Assembly (NCBI RefSeq): GCF_026241515.1
Contig: NZ_JAPHPW010000034.1
Location: 1 to 41,328 of the forward strand
Direction: 5' to 3'
DNA length: 41,328 nt
Source of the DNA: Vibrio sp. 14G-20
GTDB lineage: Bacteria > Pseudomonadota > Gammaproteobacteria > Enterobacterales > Vibrionaceae
Below, in pieces: positions 8,241-16,406 of the stretch. Under the pieces are notes generated by a model, which had not been told where the DNA came from, made no database searches, and saw only the letters and a program-made list of their open reading frames with translations. Position numbers and translations under genes: made by a program. Every line of letters begins with the position of its first letter. The stretch's first letter is position 1.

Positions 8241-10250
8241 CTATAACTTAATCGCCAGCTCAACACCTTGGCGAATCGCACGTACCGCATCCAGTTCACC
8301 CGCGTAGTCGGCGCCGCCTATCACGTGTAGTTTGCCACCAAACTCTTGCCACATGTCTTCGAATGGACGAACAGAAACCTGACCCGCGCACACGATAACG
8401 GAATCGGCATCGAGTACCTGATCTTTCTTACCAACGCTGATATGCAGACCTTGGTCGTCAATCTTGTTGTAGCTCACGCCACCAAGTAAGTTCACACCAC
8501 GTTTTTCTAATGTGCGTTTATGAATCCAACCTGTGGTTTTACCTGGGCCTTTACCGACACGCCCGACTTTACGTTGCATCACCCAAACCGTTTTATCACT
8601 GAACGAATCAGGGTAAGGATAAAGTCCCCCTGGGTGTTCCATATTCTTATCAATGCCCCATTCATGCAGCCAGTCATCCAAGCTGTGAGAAGTCGGCTCT
8701 GTCAGCATAGTTGCCACATCAATACCAATACCACCCGCACCAACAATCGCGACTTTTTCGCCTACTGGTGTCTTTTCGCGAATCAAGGTTTGATAGTCGA
8801 CTACGTTTTCTTGATCTATCCCTTCAATATCAAGCTTTCGAGGTTCAACACCGGCCGCCATTACGACTTCATCGTACTTCAACAACATCTCAAACGTCGC
8901 TTCAGTATCCAGTTTTAAGTTCACGCCTGATGCATCTATTTGGTTAGCAAAGTAACGAATGGTTTCTCTGAACTCTTCTTTACCCGGAATCTGCATTGCC
9001 AATCTAAATTGTCCACCGATACGGTCATTTTTCTCTATCAGATCAACCTTATGCCCACGCTGTGCCAACGTTGTTGCACAAGCTAAACCTGCTGGCCCAG
9101 CACCGACGACGGCAATAGTTTTGGTCGCTTCGGCAGGTTGCACAACAATTTCAGTCTCGTAACAAGCTCGAGGGTTAACCAAACAACTCGCTCTTTTGCC
9201 TTTGAATACGTTATCAAGACAAGCTTGGTTACAACCGATACAGGTGTTAATGAACTGAGCTTGGTCTTGAGCCGCTTTATTAACGAAATCAGGGTCAGCC
9301 AAGAATGGACGAGCCATTGATACCATGTCGGCCTGTCCTGAACTGAGGATACGTTCGGCCTCTTCTGGCGTGTTGATACGGTTACATGTCACCACTGGGA
9401 TCGACACGTATGGTTTAACTTTTTCCGTCACCCAAGAGAATGCTCCTCTTGGAACTTGTGTCGCAATAGTCGGGACACGAGCTTCATGCCAACCAATACC
9501 AGTATTGATAATGGTCACGCCCGCTTCTTCTAGCTTCTGAGCCAAAAGTACAACATCTTCGAACGTGCTGCCTTGCTCAACCAAATCCAGCATCGATAAG
9601 CGGAAAATAATGATGAAATCTTTACCCACCGCTTCGCGAATCGATTTAACGATCTCTAATGGGAAACGCATGCGCTTCTCATAAGAACCGCCCCATTCGT
9701 CATAACGCATGTTGGTACGTTTACAGATAAATTGGTTAATCAAGTAACCTTCAGAGCCCATGATTTCAATGCCGTCATAACCAGCAACCTGAGCTAGCTC
9801 TGCACTGTTGGCAAAAGCACCTATGGTCTTTTTAATTTGACGAGGGCTCATTTCACTCGGTGCAAACTTGGCGATTGGCGCTTTGATGCCCGAAGCACTT
9901 TGCGCGAATGGGTGCATTGCATAGCGGCCAGCATGCAGCAACTGAAGGGCAATTTTACCGCCATGCTTATGCACGGCCTCGGTAACAACTTGGTGAGCTT
10001 TTGCGTGCTTAACTTTACTGAACTCAGCACTAAATGGGGTCAATCTGCCACGTAAATTAGGAGAGAAACCACCGGTAACAATAAGGCCAACGCCTCCTTT
10101 TGCTCGCTCTTCATAAAACGCGGCAAGCTTGTGGAGGCCTTCTTTATTTTCTTCTAAACCCGTGTGCATTGATCCCATCAATACACGGTTACGTAACTGA
10201 GTAAATCCAAGATCGAGTGGTTCGAGTAAATGTGGGTACATGGCAGACAT
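8241..10250 (-). CDS. fadH: 2,4-dienoyl-CoA reductase (NADPH)
   Basis: Iron-sulfur flavoenzyme that reduces 2,4-dienoyl-CoA during beta-oxidation of unsaturated fatty acids with even-position double bonds. The N-terminal FMN TIM barrel (about 1-330) has the catalytic pair Tyr169 (SEGY) and His255 (GWHE), offset by three from E. coli Y166/H252. The 4Fe-4S cysteines are C337, C340, C344 and C356. A C-terminal FAD/NADPH module follows, with GAGPAG and GAGGIG. Length 669 aa against 672 in E. coli. I chose the ATG at 10250 (MSAMYPHLLEPL); an in-frame TTG at 10286 lies inside the FadR-like palindrome. The gene stands alone, so the FadR site is probably its main control. Confidence 0.96.
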   Translation of the reverse strand: MSAMYPHLLEPLDLGFTQLRNRVLMGSMHTGLEENKEGLHKLAAFYEERAKGGVGLIVTGGFSPNLRGRLTPFSAEFSKVKHAKAHQVVTEAVHKHGGKIALQLLHAGRYAMHPFAQSASGIKAPIAKFAPSEMSPRQIKKTIGAFANSAELAQVAGYDGIEIMGSEGYLINQFICKRTNMRYDEWGGSYEKRMRFPLEIVKSIREAVGKDFIIIFRLSMLDLVEQGSTFEDVVLLAQKLEEAGVTIINTGIGWHEARVPTIATQVPRGAFSWVTEKVKPYVSIPVVTCNRINTPEEAERILSSGQADMVSMARPFLADPDFVNKAAQDQAQFINTCIGCNQACLDNVFKGKRASCLVNPRACYETEIVVQPAEATKTIAVVGAGPAGLACATTLAQRGHKVDLIEKNDRIGGQFRLAMQIPGKEEFRETIRYFANQIDASGVNLKLDTEATFEMLLKYDEVVMAAGVEPRKLDIEGIDQENVVDYQTLIREKTPVGEKVAIVGAGGIGIDVATMLTEPTSHSLDDWLHEWGIDKNMEHPGGLYPYPDSFSDKTVWVMQRKVGRVGKGPGKTTGWIHKRTLEKRGVNLLGGVSYNKIDDQGLHISVGKKDQVLDADSVIVCAGQVSVRPFEDMWQEFGGKLHVIGGADYAGELDAVRAIRQGVELAIKL

Positions 10251-10269
10251 CACTTCTATTATTATATCC

Positions 10270-10286
10270 TTGTGGTCTGACCACAA
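10270..10286. promoter_or_regulatory. Candidate FadR operator upstream of fadH
   Basis: TTGTGGTCTGACCACAA is a perfect 17-bp palindrome around a central T. Its core TGGTCTGACCA is the recognised FadR half-site pair (TGGTCnGACCA). It sits 20 bp before the fadH ATG. FadR binding and derepression by long-chain acyl-CoA are known for beta-oxidation genes; action here is inferred. Confidence 0.85.
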
Positions 10287-10529
10287 TATAACTCAATCAC
10301 CAAAAGTTCAAACAACCGTTTACATTTTTGTAACACCGATCATAATGCTGAAGGTATTAATCGTTCAGAAACCCTTAATCTGTCTACACTTAATGAGAAT
10401 ATATATCGATTAACAATTCTTGGTGTAGTTTGAGCTTGGGAATTATCGTAGGATACTAAGCAGTTCATATTATTGAGATTAATGGTACTACGGCTTGTTA
10501 AAGCGACGTGATCTCACTGCGGAGACAGA

Positions 10530-12380
10530 ATGAAAAAAATATTCAAATTTATAGGCATGATCTTTAAAGGGATTTGGAAGCTCATTACGTTTGTACGTCT
10601 TGCGCTGGTTAACCTATTCTTTTTACTCAGTATCGCCATCATCTACTTTGTGTACTTCCATTCAGATACGGCTCAACCGACGGTTCCACAGGATTCAGCT
10701 CTGGTGCTTAACCTGTCTGGTCCTATTGTGGAACAAAGCCGTTATATCAATCCGATGGATTCGGTCACAGGTTCACTGCTTGGCAAAGACCTTCCAAAAG
10801 AGAACATCCTGTTTGATATCGTTGAAACGATTCGCTACGCAAAAGACGATGACAAGGTTACAGGTATCGTTTTAGCACTCAAAGAGTTGCCAGAAACCAA
10901 CCTGACCAAGCTACGCTACATTGCTAAAGCATTGAATGAGTTCAAAGCAACAGGCAAACCAATTTATGCGGTGGGTGACTTTTACAATCAAAGCCAATAC
11001 TACCTAGCCAGCTACGCAACTAAGGTCTTCCTATCACCAGATGGTGGGGTTCTTCTTAAAGGCTATAGCGCTTACTCGCTTTACTACAAAACGTTGTTAG
11101 AGAAACTAGACGTAAACACGCACGTGTTCCGTGTGGGTACTTATAAGTCAGCTATTGAGCCTTTCATTCGTGATGACATGTCAGACGCAGCGAAAGAGTC
11201 CGCTTCTCGTTGGTTAAGCCAACTATGGGGTGCGTACGTTGATGACGTCAGCCACAACCGTCAGATCGACGCTAAAACACTAAATCCAAGCATGGACACC
11301 TTCTTGAAAGAACTTGAGTCTGTAGACGGTGACATTGCAAAACTGGCCGAGAAACTTGGCTTAGTGGATGAGCTAGCGACACGCCAGCAAGTTCGACTAG
11401 AGCTTGCCGATGTTTTCGGCAGTGACGGCCAAGACAGCTACAACGCGTTTGGTTACTACGAATACCGTACAACCATGCTTCCAGATATGACCAGTGAATC
11501 ACACGACGTTGCCGTGATTGTAGCGAGCGGCGCAATTATGGATGGCAAGCAACCGCGTGGCACCGTTGGCGGAGACACCACAGCAGCCCTACTGCGCCAA
11601 GCACGTAACGACGATAAAGTGAAAGCAGTTGTACTTCGTGTCGATAGCCCAGGTGGCAGTGCCTTTGCTTCTGAAGTTATCCGTAATGAAATAGAAGCGA
11701 TCAAGCAAGCGGGTAAACCGGTTGTTGTGTCGATGTCTAGCCTTGCGGCTTCTGGTGGTTACTGGATTTCGATGGGCGCGGACAAGATCCTAGCTCAGCC
11801 AACCACACTAACGGGTTCAATTGGTATCTTCAGTGTTATCACCACCTTCGAAAAAGGGTTGAACGATATTGGTGTTTACACTGATGGCGTTGGCACCTCA
11901 CCTTTCTCTGGTCTTGGTATTACGACTGGGCTTAGCGATGGCGCGAAAGACGCGTTCCAAATGGGCATTGAAAACGGATACCGCCGATTCATCAGCCTAG
12001 TTGGAGAAAATCGCGGCCTAGAAGTCGATGCTGTCGACAAGATTGCTCAAGGTCGAGTTTGGACAGGTCAAGATGCGATTCAGAAAGGCTTAGTCGATGA
12101 GATTGGTGATTTCGATGATGCGGTTGCAGCAGCAGCTTCACTTGCAGAGCTTGAAAGTTACAACATCTACTGGGTAGAAGAGCCACTTTCGGCCACTGAA
12201 CAATTTATTCAAGAATTTATGAACCAAGTTCAGATGTCGATAGGCCTAGATATTCAATCGATGATACCAAGCAGTTTACAGCCGGTTACTCAGCAGTTAG
12301 CTCAAGATAGCCAGCTGTTAGGCAACTTTAACGACCCACAAGGCCGATACGCTTTCTGCTTAAATTGCCAAGTTCAATAA
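10530..12380 (+). CDS. sppA: Signal peptide peptidase SppA, 67-kDa type
   Basis: Membrane-anchored serine protease that degrades cleaved signal peptides. 616 aa with one N-terminal transmembrane segment (about 22-44) and two tandem peptidase S49 domains, the long form found in Gram-negatives. The catalytic Lys is K206 (VGTYKSA) in the first domain and the nucleophile is S408 (AASGGYW) in the second, matching E. coli K209/S409. DSPGGSAFASE is also intact. The ribosome site GGAGAC precedes the ATG. ansA follows, as in E. coli, but a strong terminator separates the two. Confidence 0.96.
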   Translation: MKKIFKFIGMIFKGIWKLITFVRLALVNLFFLLSIAIIYFVYFHSDTAQPTVPQDSALVLNLSGPIVEQSRYINPMDSVTGSLLGKDLPKENILFDIVETIRYAKDDDKVTGIVLALKELPETNLTKLRYIAKALNEFKATGKPIYAVGDFYNQSQYYLASYATKVFLSPDGGVLLKGYSAYSLYYKTLLEKLDVNTHVFRVGTYKSAIEPFIRDDMSDAAKESASRWLSQLWGAYVDDVSHNRQIDAKTLNPSMDTFLKELESVDGDIAKLAEKLGLVDELATRQQVRLELADVFGSDGQDSYNAFGYYEYRTTMLPDMTSESHDVAVIVASGAIMDGKQPRGTVGGDTTAALLRQARNDDKVKAVVLRVDSPGGSAFASEVIRNEIEAIKQAGKPVVVSMSSLAASGGYWISMGADKILAQPTTLTGSIGIFSVITTFEKGLNDIGVYTDGVGTSPFSGLGITTGLSDGAKDAFQMGIENGYRRFISLVGENRGLEVDAVDKIAQGRVWTGQDAIQKGLVDEIGDFDDAVAAAASLAELESYNIYWVEEPLSATEQFIQEFMNQVQMSIGLDIQSMIPSSLQPVTQQLAQDSQLLGNFNDPQGRYAFCLNCQVQ

Positions 12381-12404
12381 GTTGAGCCAATAACTCAATA
12401 ACTA

Positions 12405-12435
12405 AGGGGTGCCTCTGTGTGAGGTGCCTCTTTTT
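12405..12435 (+). terminator. Terminator after sppA
   Basis: An 11-bp stem (AGGGGTGCCTC pairing GAGGTGCCTCT with three G-U pairs) with a TGTGT loop is followed by TTTTT. Confidence 0.75.
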
Positions 12436-12458
12436 ATTGCATGATAATTCGCTATAAT
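12430..12458 (+). promoter_or_regulatory. Possible ansA promoter (-10 TATAAT)
   Basis: A perfect TATAAT lies at 12453-12458, 40 bp before the ansA ATG. The -35 position at 17-bp spacing falls in the T-run of the sppA terminator (CTTTTT) and is weak. The -10 is seen; promoter activity is inferred. Confidence 0.45.
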
Positions 12459-12498
12459 CGCCCCCCTGTTCCCTACATCACACTAAGTATTAATCGCC

Positions 12499-13515
12499 AT
12501 GGAAAGAAAACACATCTATATCGCGTACACCGGCGGCACAATTGGCATGCAGAAGTCTATTGACCACGGCTATGTTCCTGTCGCAGGTTTCATGGATAAG
12601 CAGCTAGCTGGCATGCCTGAATTCCATCGCCCAGAGATGCCTGAGTACACCATTCACGAATACTCTCCATTAATGGACTCTTCAGATATGACGCCACTTG
12701 ATTGGCAGACTATCGCTGATGACATTCGCGCGAATTACGATAAGTACGATGGTTTCGTTATCCTGCATGGTACAGACACTATGGCTTACACTGCCTCAGC
12801 ACTGTCTTTCATGCTTGAAAACCTCGACAAACCTGTGATTGTTACGGGCTCTCAGATTCCATTAGCAGAGCTTCGTTCAGACGGACAAGCAAACCTGCTG
12901 AATGCGCTACACATTGCAGCAAACTACCCAATCAACGAAGTGACACTGTTCTTCAACAACAAGTTGATGCGTGGTAACCGCAGCACAAAATCACACGCAG
13001 ATGGCTTCAATGCGTTCACGTCTCCAAACCTGAATCCATTGCTAGAAGCGGGTATCAATATCCAACTTAGCAATAACGTCAAGGTAAACGAACAACCTGA
13101 AGGTGCTTTCAAGGTTCATAACATTACTCCGCAACCTATCGGCGTAATCACTATGTACCCAGGCATCTCACACGAAGTGATCCGCAACACGCTATTACAA
13201 CCTGTTAACGCGATGATTCTGCTTACTTTTGGTGTGGGTAACGCACCACAAAACCCAGAGCTGCTTCAGCACCTGAAAGATGCCTCAGAGCGCGGTGTTA
13301 TTGTGGTGAACCTAACTCAGTGTTTGGCAGGTAAAGTCAACATGGGTGGTTACGCGACAGGTTGTGCACTGGCAGAAGCGGGCGTGGTGAGTGGTTACGA
13401 TATGACACCAGAAGCGGCATTGGCGAAGTTGCATTATCTGTTAAGCCAAAACCTAGGCTACGAAGAAGTGAAGGCTCAGATGCAACAAGTGTTGCGCGGT
13501 GAGATGAGCTTATAA
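12499..13515 (+). CDS. ansA: L-asparaginase I, cytoplasmic type
   Basis: Hydrolyses L-asparagine to aspartate and ammonia. 338 aa, the length of E. coli AnsA (no signal peptide, so the cytoplasmic housekeeping type and not the periplasmic AnsB). Both active-site threonine motifs are present: YTGGTIGM near residue 10 and HGTDTMAYTA near 90. The allosteric/tetramer region NKLMRGNRSTK is also seen. The position after sppA is the conserved gammaproteobacterial order. The ribosome site is weak and a TATAAT lies 40 bp upstream. Confidence 0.96.
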   Translation: MERKHIYIAYTGGTIGMQKSIDHGYVPVAGFMDKQLAGMPEFHRPEMPEYTIHEYSPLMDSSDMTPLDWQTIADDIRANYDKYDGFVILHGTDTMAYTASALSFMLENLDKPVIVTGSQIPLAELRSDGQANLLNALHIAANYPINEVTLFFNNKLMRGNRSTKSHADGFNAFTSPNLNPLLEAGINIQLSNNVKVNEQPEGAFKVHNITPQPIGVITMYPGISHEVIRNTLLQPVNAMILLTFGVGNAPQNPELLQHLKDASERGVIVVNLTQCLAGKVNMGGYATGCALAEAGVVSGYDMTPEAALAKLHYLLSQNLGYEEVKAQMQQVLRGEMSL

Positions 13516-13527
13516 CCCATTCAAGGT

Positions 13528-13577
13528 TTCACGTTAACCCCAGTTATTCGATGATAATAACGGCGGCTTAACGTGAA
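13528..13577. repeat. Two-level hairpin in the ansA-yeaC gap
   Basis: An outer perfect 10-bp inverted repeat, TTCACGTTAA / TTAACGTGAA (13528-13537 and 13568-13577), encloses an inner one, GTTATT / AATAAC (13543-13548 and 13556-13561). No T-tract follows; a separate terminator comes 40 bp later. It could be an RNA 3'-end structure or a protein-binding dyad. Confidence 0.5.
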
Positions 13578-13616
13578 CTAAATCGTTTTATTGCTTATAA
13601 ATAAACGAGTTAAACT

Positions 13617-13644
13617 AAAAGGGGTGGCACATTGCCACCCCTTT
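13617..13644. terminator. Bidirectional terminator between ansA and yeaC
   Basis: GGGGTGGCA / TGCCACCCC (9 bp, loop CAT) is flanked by AAAA on the left and TTTG on the right. It can end ansA on the plus strand and yeaC on the minus strand (T-run TTTTAGTTT). Confidence 0.88.
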
Positions 13645-13658
13645 GTTGTAATTTAAGC

Positions 13659-13940
13659 TTAATGATTCGGGTTAACCCTAACAATGTCTTCTTGATCTGA
13701 CTTAAACTGTTTCTTTAGTTCAGACTTAGATTTAAAGCTAATCTCACCACCAGCTGCAATTGTCATATGTTGAGCTTCAGAGTTATGTTTAGATTGGTAT
13801 AACATAACCGCTTGCATACACGAGTCGCGCTGTTCTTTTGAGAGCGCCGTACCTTCTGGCCATTTACCCGTTTCAACTGCGTAGGTTAAACGTTCGTAGA
13901 CCTCGGGTGTCATTGCGCTAAGAAGTTGTTCTGCATCCAT
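13659..13940 (-). CDS. yeaC: DUF1315 family protein YeaC
   Basis: 93-aa conserved small protein. It resembles E. coli YeaC along its length: MTPEVYERL, AVETGKWPEGTALS, CMQAVMLYQ, HNSEAQHMTI and the C-terminal KSKSELK. It has no enzymatic motifs and its function is unknown. In E. coli it lies next to msrB and gapA; here the same neighbours follow after a lipoprotein gene and an insertion element, so the assignment is also supported by order. Confidence 0.9.
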   Translation of the reverse strand: MDAEQLLSAMTPEVYERLTYAVETGKWPEGTALSKEQRDSCMQAVMLYQSKHNSEAQHMTIAAGGEISFKSKSELKKQFKSDQEDIVRVNPNH

Positions 13941-14044
13941 GGTAAAGCCTTAGTTTTAACAATTTTCACCAGAAAATAACCCGTAACAGAATTGAGTCAA
14001 GAACCTGACCAATAATAAGTGCATCTGATCACAAGTGAAGGAAT

Positions 14045-14860
14045 ATGAAAATTATGAAATGGTTGGCGATTAGCCTATTGCCTTTCACTCTGGTTGGGTG
14101 TCTTGAAGGGAACAAAAATACCGATCAACTGTGCCAAAGCAATCCGGGTCTTCAGTGTGAACAATTGAACATGAACGATGGGCAATGTCGTGTCGCACGT
14201 ACCGACCTCATCTGGCATCGATTTGAAGTTCAGAAGCAACCCACCGAAATCAACAAAATCAAAGAATTCGAATTAGTCACTGCCTACAAAAAGTGCCTAG
14301 AACTCGCGGCGCAGATCGAAACGATCGATCAATCTAAGCTGCAAGAGCGTCGCTTTACCTCTTTAATGCACAGTATCGAAGAGTCTGAGCGCATTGTTGA
14401 TGAGCTATCGAAATCTGATACACCGGAAACGCTTTACTTCTTGTGGTCGCAAACTGGGGACACCAATGCCAGACGCAGCTTCCTACAACTAGAAGGCACT
14501 GAAGCGTTAAACACAGCCGAGATGCAATATGCCTTGGCAACCTTCTATACTACCCGCAATCATATAAAGACACTTAAGCTACTCAATAATGCGTTAACGC
14601 TTTCTAATGGCTCGGTAGCCAACACTGAAATCTTCAAGTCAATGGCCAGTATCAACCACAGCTTAGGGCATATGGAAAAAGCGTACGTTTGGGCGATGGT
14701 TGCCAAAGACTTTGATGTACCGATTGCTTCTGAAGCCGAGCTCACGGTGTTGTACCATTTCGACAAGGCAACCTATAAGAAGCTAAATAAAGACGCAGAC
14801 AACATCGTCGAAGCGATTGAGGATGGAATTTACAGCCCTTCAATCGTCCCGAGTTACTGA
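14045..14860 (+). CDS. DUF2989-type lipoprotein with TPR-like C-terminus
   Basis: 271-aa lipoprotein with a signal peptide ending in lipobox LVGC (Cys19; +2 residue Leu, so probably outer-membrane sorted). The mature N-terminus has paired cysteines (QLC, LQC, GQC), which may form disulfides in the periplasm. The C-terminal half (about 115-265) reads as helical TPR/Sel1-like repeats, which usually bind proteins. It resembles the uncharacterised DUF2989 family. The ribosome site AAGGAA precedes the start. An IS200-type element now separates the gene from the terminator at 15524-15562 that probably served it. Confidence 0.8.
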   Translation: MKIMKWLAISLLPFTLVGCLEGNKNTDQLCQSNPGLQCEQLNMNDGQCRVARTDLIWHRFEVQKQPTEINKIKEFELVTAYKKCLELAAQIETIDQSKLQERRFTSLMHSIEESERIVDELSKSDTPETLYFLWSQTGDTNARRSFLQLEGTEALNTAEMQYALATFYTTRNHIKTLKLLNNALTLSNGSVANTEIFKSMASINHSLGHMEKAYVWAMVAKDFDVPIASEAELTVLYHFDKATYKKLNKDADNIVEAIEDGIYSPSIVPSY

Positions 14861-14919
14861 TCGCTTCATTTATAGTGTTCTTACTTAAGCTTCTTATTCA
14901 CCTGCTTTCAAGTAAATTA

Positions 14920-14939
14920 CCACCTTCTAAAGAAGGTGG
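14920..14939 (-). repeat. Right-end subterminal hairpin of the IS
   Basis: A perfect 9-bp stem with a 2-nt spacer, downstream of tnpA. Its stem shares the CCACCT...AGGTGG ends with the left-end hairpin, as expected if one transposase recognises both. Confidence 0.75.
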
Positions 14940-14949
14940 CTTTGTGTGA

Positions 14950-14966
14950 GCCCCCTAAAAGGGGGC
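14950..14966. terminator. Hairpin downstream of tnpA
   Basis: GCCCCC / GGGGGC with loop TAAAA lies 28 bp after the tnpA stop. It is GC-rich, but no T-tract follows on the minus strand and only CTTTG on the plus. It may block read-through in or out of the element. Confidence 0.5.
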
Positions 14967-14993
14967 CTTTGTTTAGTCCAACGCCAGTTGCTG

Positions 14994-15407
14994 CTACTCC
15001 ACGCGCTCTTTTTTCTCTTGATGTCTTACATAGCGTCGAATGATTTCTTCATTAACCCCTACGCTATCGACAAAATAGCCCCTTTGCCAAAAGTGGTTAC
15101 CCCAGAGTTTGTTTCTCCTTAAATATGGAAATTTACTAAAGAGTTTTAAAGCTATTTTGCCTTTCAATACGCCCATCAACTTGGATATCGATAACTTAGG
15201 CGGAACTTTTACTACCAAGTGCACGTGGTCAACTTGAACGTTTAATTCAACGACTTCACATCCAAGTTGATTACAGTAAACGTTTATACATCGATAAACT
15301 TCTTTACCTACATTGTTTTTCAAAATCCTAAATCGATACTTTGGTGTCCACACTATGTGATATTGACATCTCCAAAATACGTGGGAAGCTTGATTATATC
15401 TGCTCAT
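14994..15407 (-). CDS. tnpA: IS200/IS605 family Y1 transposase TnpA
   Basis: 137-aa HUH single-strand transposase. The HUH motif is HVH (H61, H63) after VQVD. The catalytic tyrosine is Y126 in IRRYVRHQ, with the metal-assisting Q130. Other family landmarks are YHIVWTPKYR near the start and GNHFWQRGYF. Nothing is truncated, so the element may be active. The ATG and its AGAGGA ribosome site lie inside an inverted repeat (15405-15457), which should repress translation as described for IS200. Confidence 0.95.
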   Translation of the reverse strand: MSRYNQASHVFWRCQYHIVWTPKYRFRILKNNVGKEVYRCINVYCNQLGCEVVELNVQVDHVHLVVKVPPKLSISKLMGVLKGKIALKLFSKFPYLRRNKLWGNHFWQRGYFVDSVGVNEEIIRRYVRHQEKKERVE

Positions 15408-15457
15408 GTTATTTGTCCTCTTTGACTTCGCTAAAAATCAAGGGAGCATTTAACATG
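15405..15457 (-). promoter_or_regulatory. Start-codon-sequestering hairpin in the tnpA leader
   Basis: On the minus strand CATGTTA (15457-15451) pairs with TAACATG (15411-15405), which contains the tnpA ATG. Further partial pairing (TTGA/TCAA and a C-rich run against the AGAGG ribosome site) lies inside. This matches the known IS200 theme of a leader hairpin that hides the ribosome binding site. Confidence 0.6.
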
Positions 15458-15490
15458 GGTAGAACTACAGGCAAAGCCAAACTGAATGAT

Positions 15491-15514
15491 AACCACCTAC
15501 TGAAGTAGGTGGTT
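15491..15514 (-). repeat. Left-end subterminal hairpin of the IS
   Basis: A perfect 11-bp stem, AACCACCTACT / AGTAGGTGGTT, with spacer GA, about 85 bp upstream of the tnpA start. Confidence 0.75.
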
Positions 15515-15523
15515 TAGGGCTGA

Positions 15524-15562
15524 AAATAAAAACAGTTACCTTTTTGGTAGCTGTTTTTATTT
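15524..15562. terminator. Bidirectional terminator shared by the DUF2989 gene and msrB
   Basis: A 17-bp stem with one U-G pair (AAATAAAAACAG...TACC against GGTA...CTGTTTTTATTT) closes a TTTTT loop. A-rich and T-rich flanks let it act in both directions. msrB ends 88 bp away on the minus strand; the lipoprotein gene lies on the other side, beyond the IS. Confidence 0.8.
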
Positions 15563-15649
15563 GTACTAGAGTTAAATCTGAAATCTTGGGCGTTTCAGCA
15601 TTCCTAAATCGACAAATGCGACCTGTAAGGATTAGACAATAGTTACAAG

Positions 15650-16048
15650 TTATTTCGTACTTTCGTCATTTTTGTTGAAAATTAACGACACTGAATTAAC
15701 ACAGAACCGTTCACCTGTGGTCTTCGGACCATCAGGAAAAACGTGACCTAAATGGCTATCACAGGCGGTACAACGGATCTCTACACGCTTCATTCCGTGA
15801 CTTAGATCTTCTATATAGCGTACTGCTTCATCATTCACTGGGGCATCAAAGCTTGGCCAACCACACCCAGAGTCATATTTGTTATCCGACAGAAACAAAG
15901 GGCTTTCACAGCATGTGCAGCTATAGACGCCAGTCTTATGGTTGTGCAGTAACTTACCGCTATATGGGGCTTCAGTACCACGTTCACGACACACTGCAAA
16001 TTCGTCGTCTGTTAAGCGTTCACGCCAGTATTCATCAGGCTTTATCAT
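15650..16048 (-). CDS. msrB: Peptide methionine (R)-S-oxide reductase MsrB
   Basis: Repairs oxidised methionine (R-sulfoxide) in proteins. 132 aa from the ATG at 16048, which has an excellent GGAGGAA site; the frame runs 13 codons further upstream without one. Zinc cysteines are C44/C47 and C93/C96, GCGWPSF is at 61-67, and the catalytic cysteine is C116 in RFCVNS. It has no signal peptide, so cytoplasmic. Order yeaC-msrB-gapA is as in E. coli. Confidence 0.96.
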   Translation of the reverse strand: MIKPDEYWRERLTDDEFAVCRERGTEAPYSGKLLHNHKTGVYSCTCCESPLFLSDNKYDSGCGWPSFDAPVNDEAVRYIEDLSHGMKRVEIRCTACDSHLGHVFPDGPKTTGERFCVNSVSLIFNKNDESTK

Positions 16049-16406
16049 ATTTCCTCCCTTTTGAATCACGTTAATATCTCTCCACATTCTCAGTTATTAT
16101 ATTTACTTTTTTCTATAAAGGCTTGCATATCAGTCGTTTTGTAGCACATACTTTCTCACCAGGAAACATTGTACATATACACTCATAAGTGAATCATCAT
16201 TTAGGGGTATTTTACCCAACTGGAAGGGTACAGAGCCACTTGCAATGGTCAATTTTCAACCACTTACACCCAATTGTTAAGAAAAGCGTCGCTTTTTTTT
16301 GACATTAAACAAGTTAAGTCGGATTATCTATTGCAGATGTATACTGGATTCTGTAATTTTACTACCAGTTATCTTTAATCAGAAATTAAGTTGTGGAGCA
16401 ACTACA
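16049..16406. other. gapA upstream region (358 bp, no gene seen)
   Basis: Divergent intergenic region between msrB and gapA. No credible ORF with a binding site was seen. It holds the gapA promoter (16299-16327), a small GGGTA/TACCC hairpin around 16205-16217 and about 80 nt of leader before the gapA ATG. Confidence 0.6.
16299..16327 (+). promoter_or_regulatory. gapA promoter
   Basis: A perfect TTGACA -35 (16299-16304), a 17-bp spacer and GATTAT as -10 (16322-16327, 4 of 6). A T-run precedes the -35. A strong promoter fits the highly expressed gapA. A second possible -10, TATACT, lies at about 16340. Confidence 0.6.

Larger units (their letters stand above)
14905..15525 (-). mobile_element. 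IS200-type insertion sequence (IS200/IS605 family, tnpA only)
   Basis: A single intact Y1 transposase gene lies between subterminal hairpins: CCACCTTCT / AGAAGGTGG (14920-14939) at the 3' side and AACCACCTACT / AGTAGGTGGTT (15491-15514) at the 5' side. There are no terminal inverted repeats and no target duplication, as expected for single-strand transposition, and no tnpB. The exact ends cannot be set by eye; about 0.6 kb. It looks IS1004-like (from memory). Confidence 0.85.

Noticed and set aside
10240..10286. TTG at 10286 as the fadH start
   Set aside because: It is inside the FadR-like palindrome, has no ribosome site, and adds residues that E. coli FadH lacks.
16299..16406. N-terminal extension of GapA from an ATG in the leader
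   Set aside because: It would contain the promoter and has no counterpart in the family; the start at 16407 has a good ribosome site.
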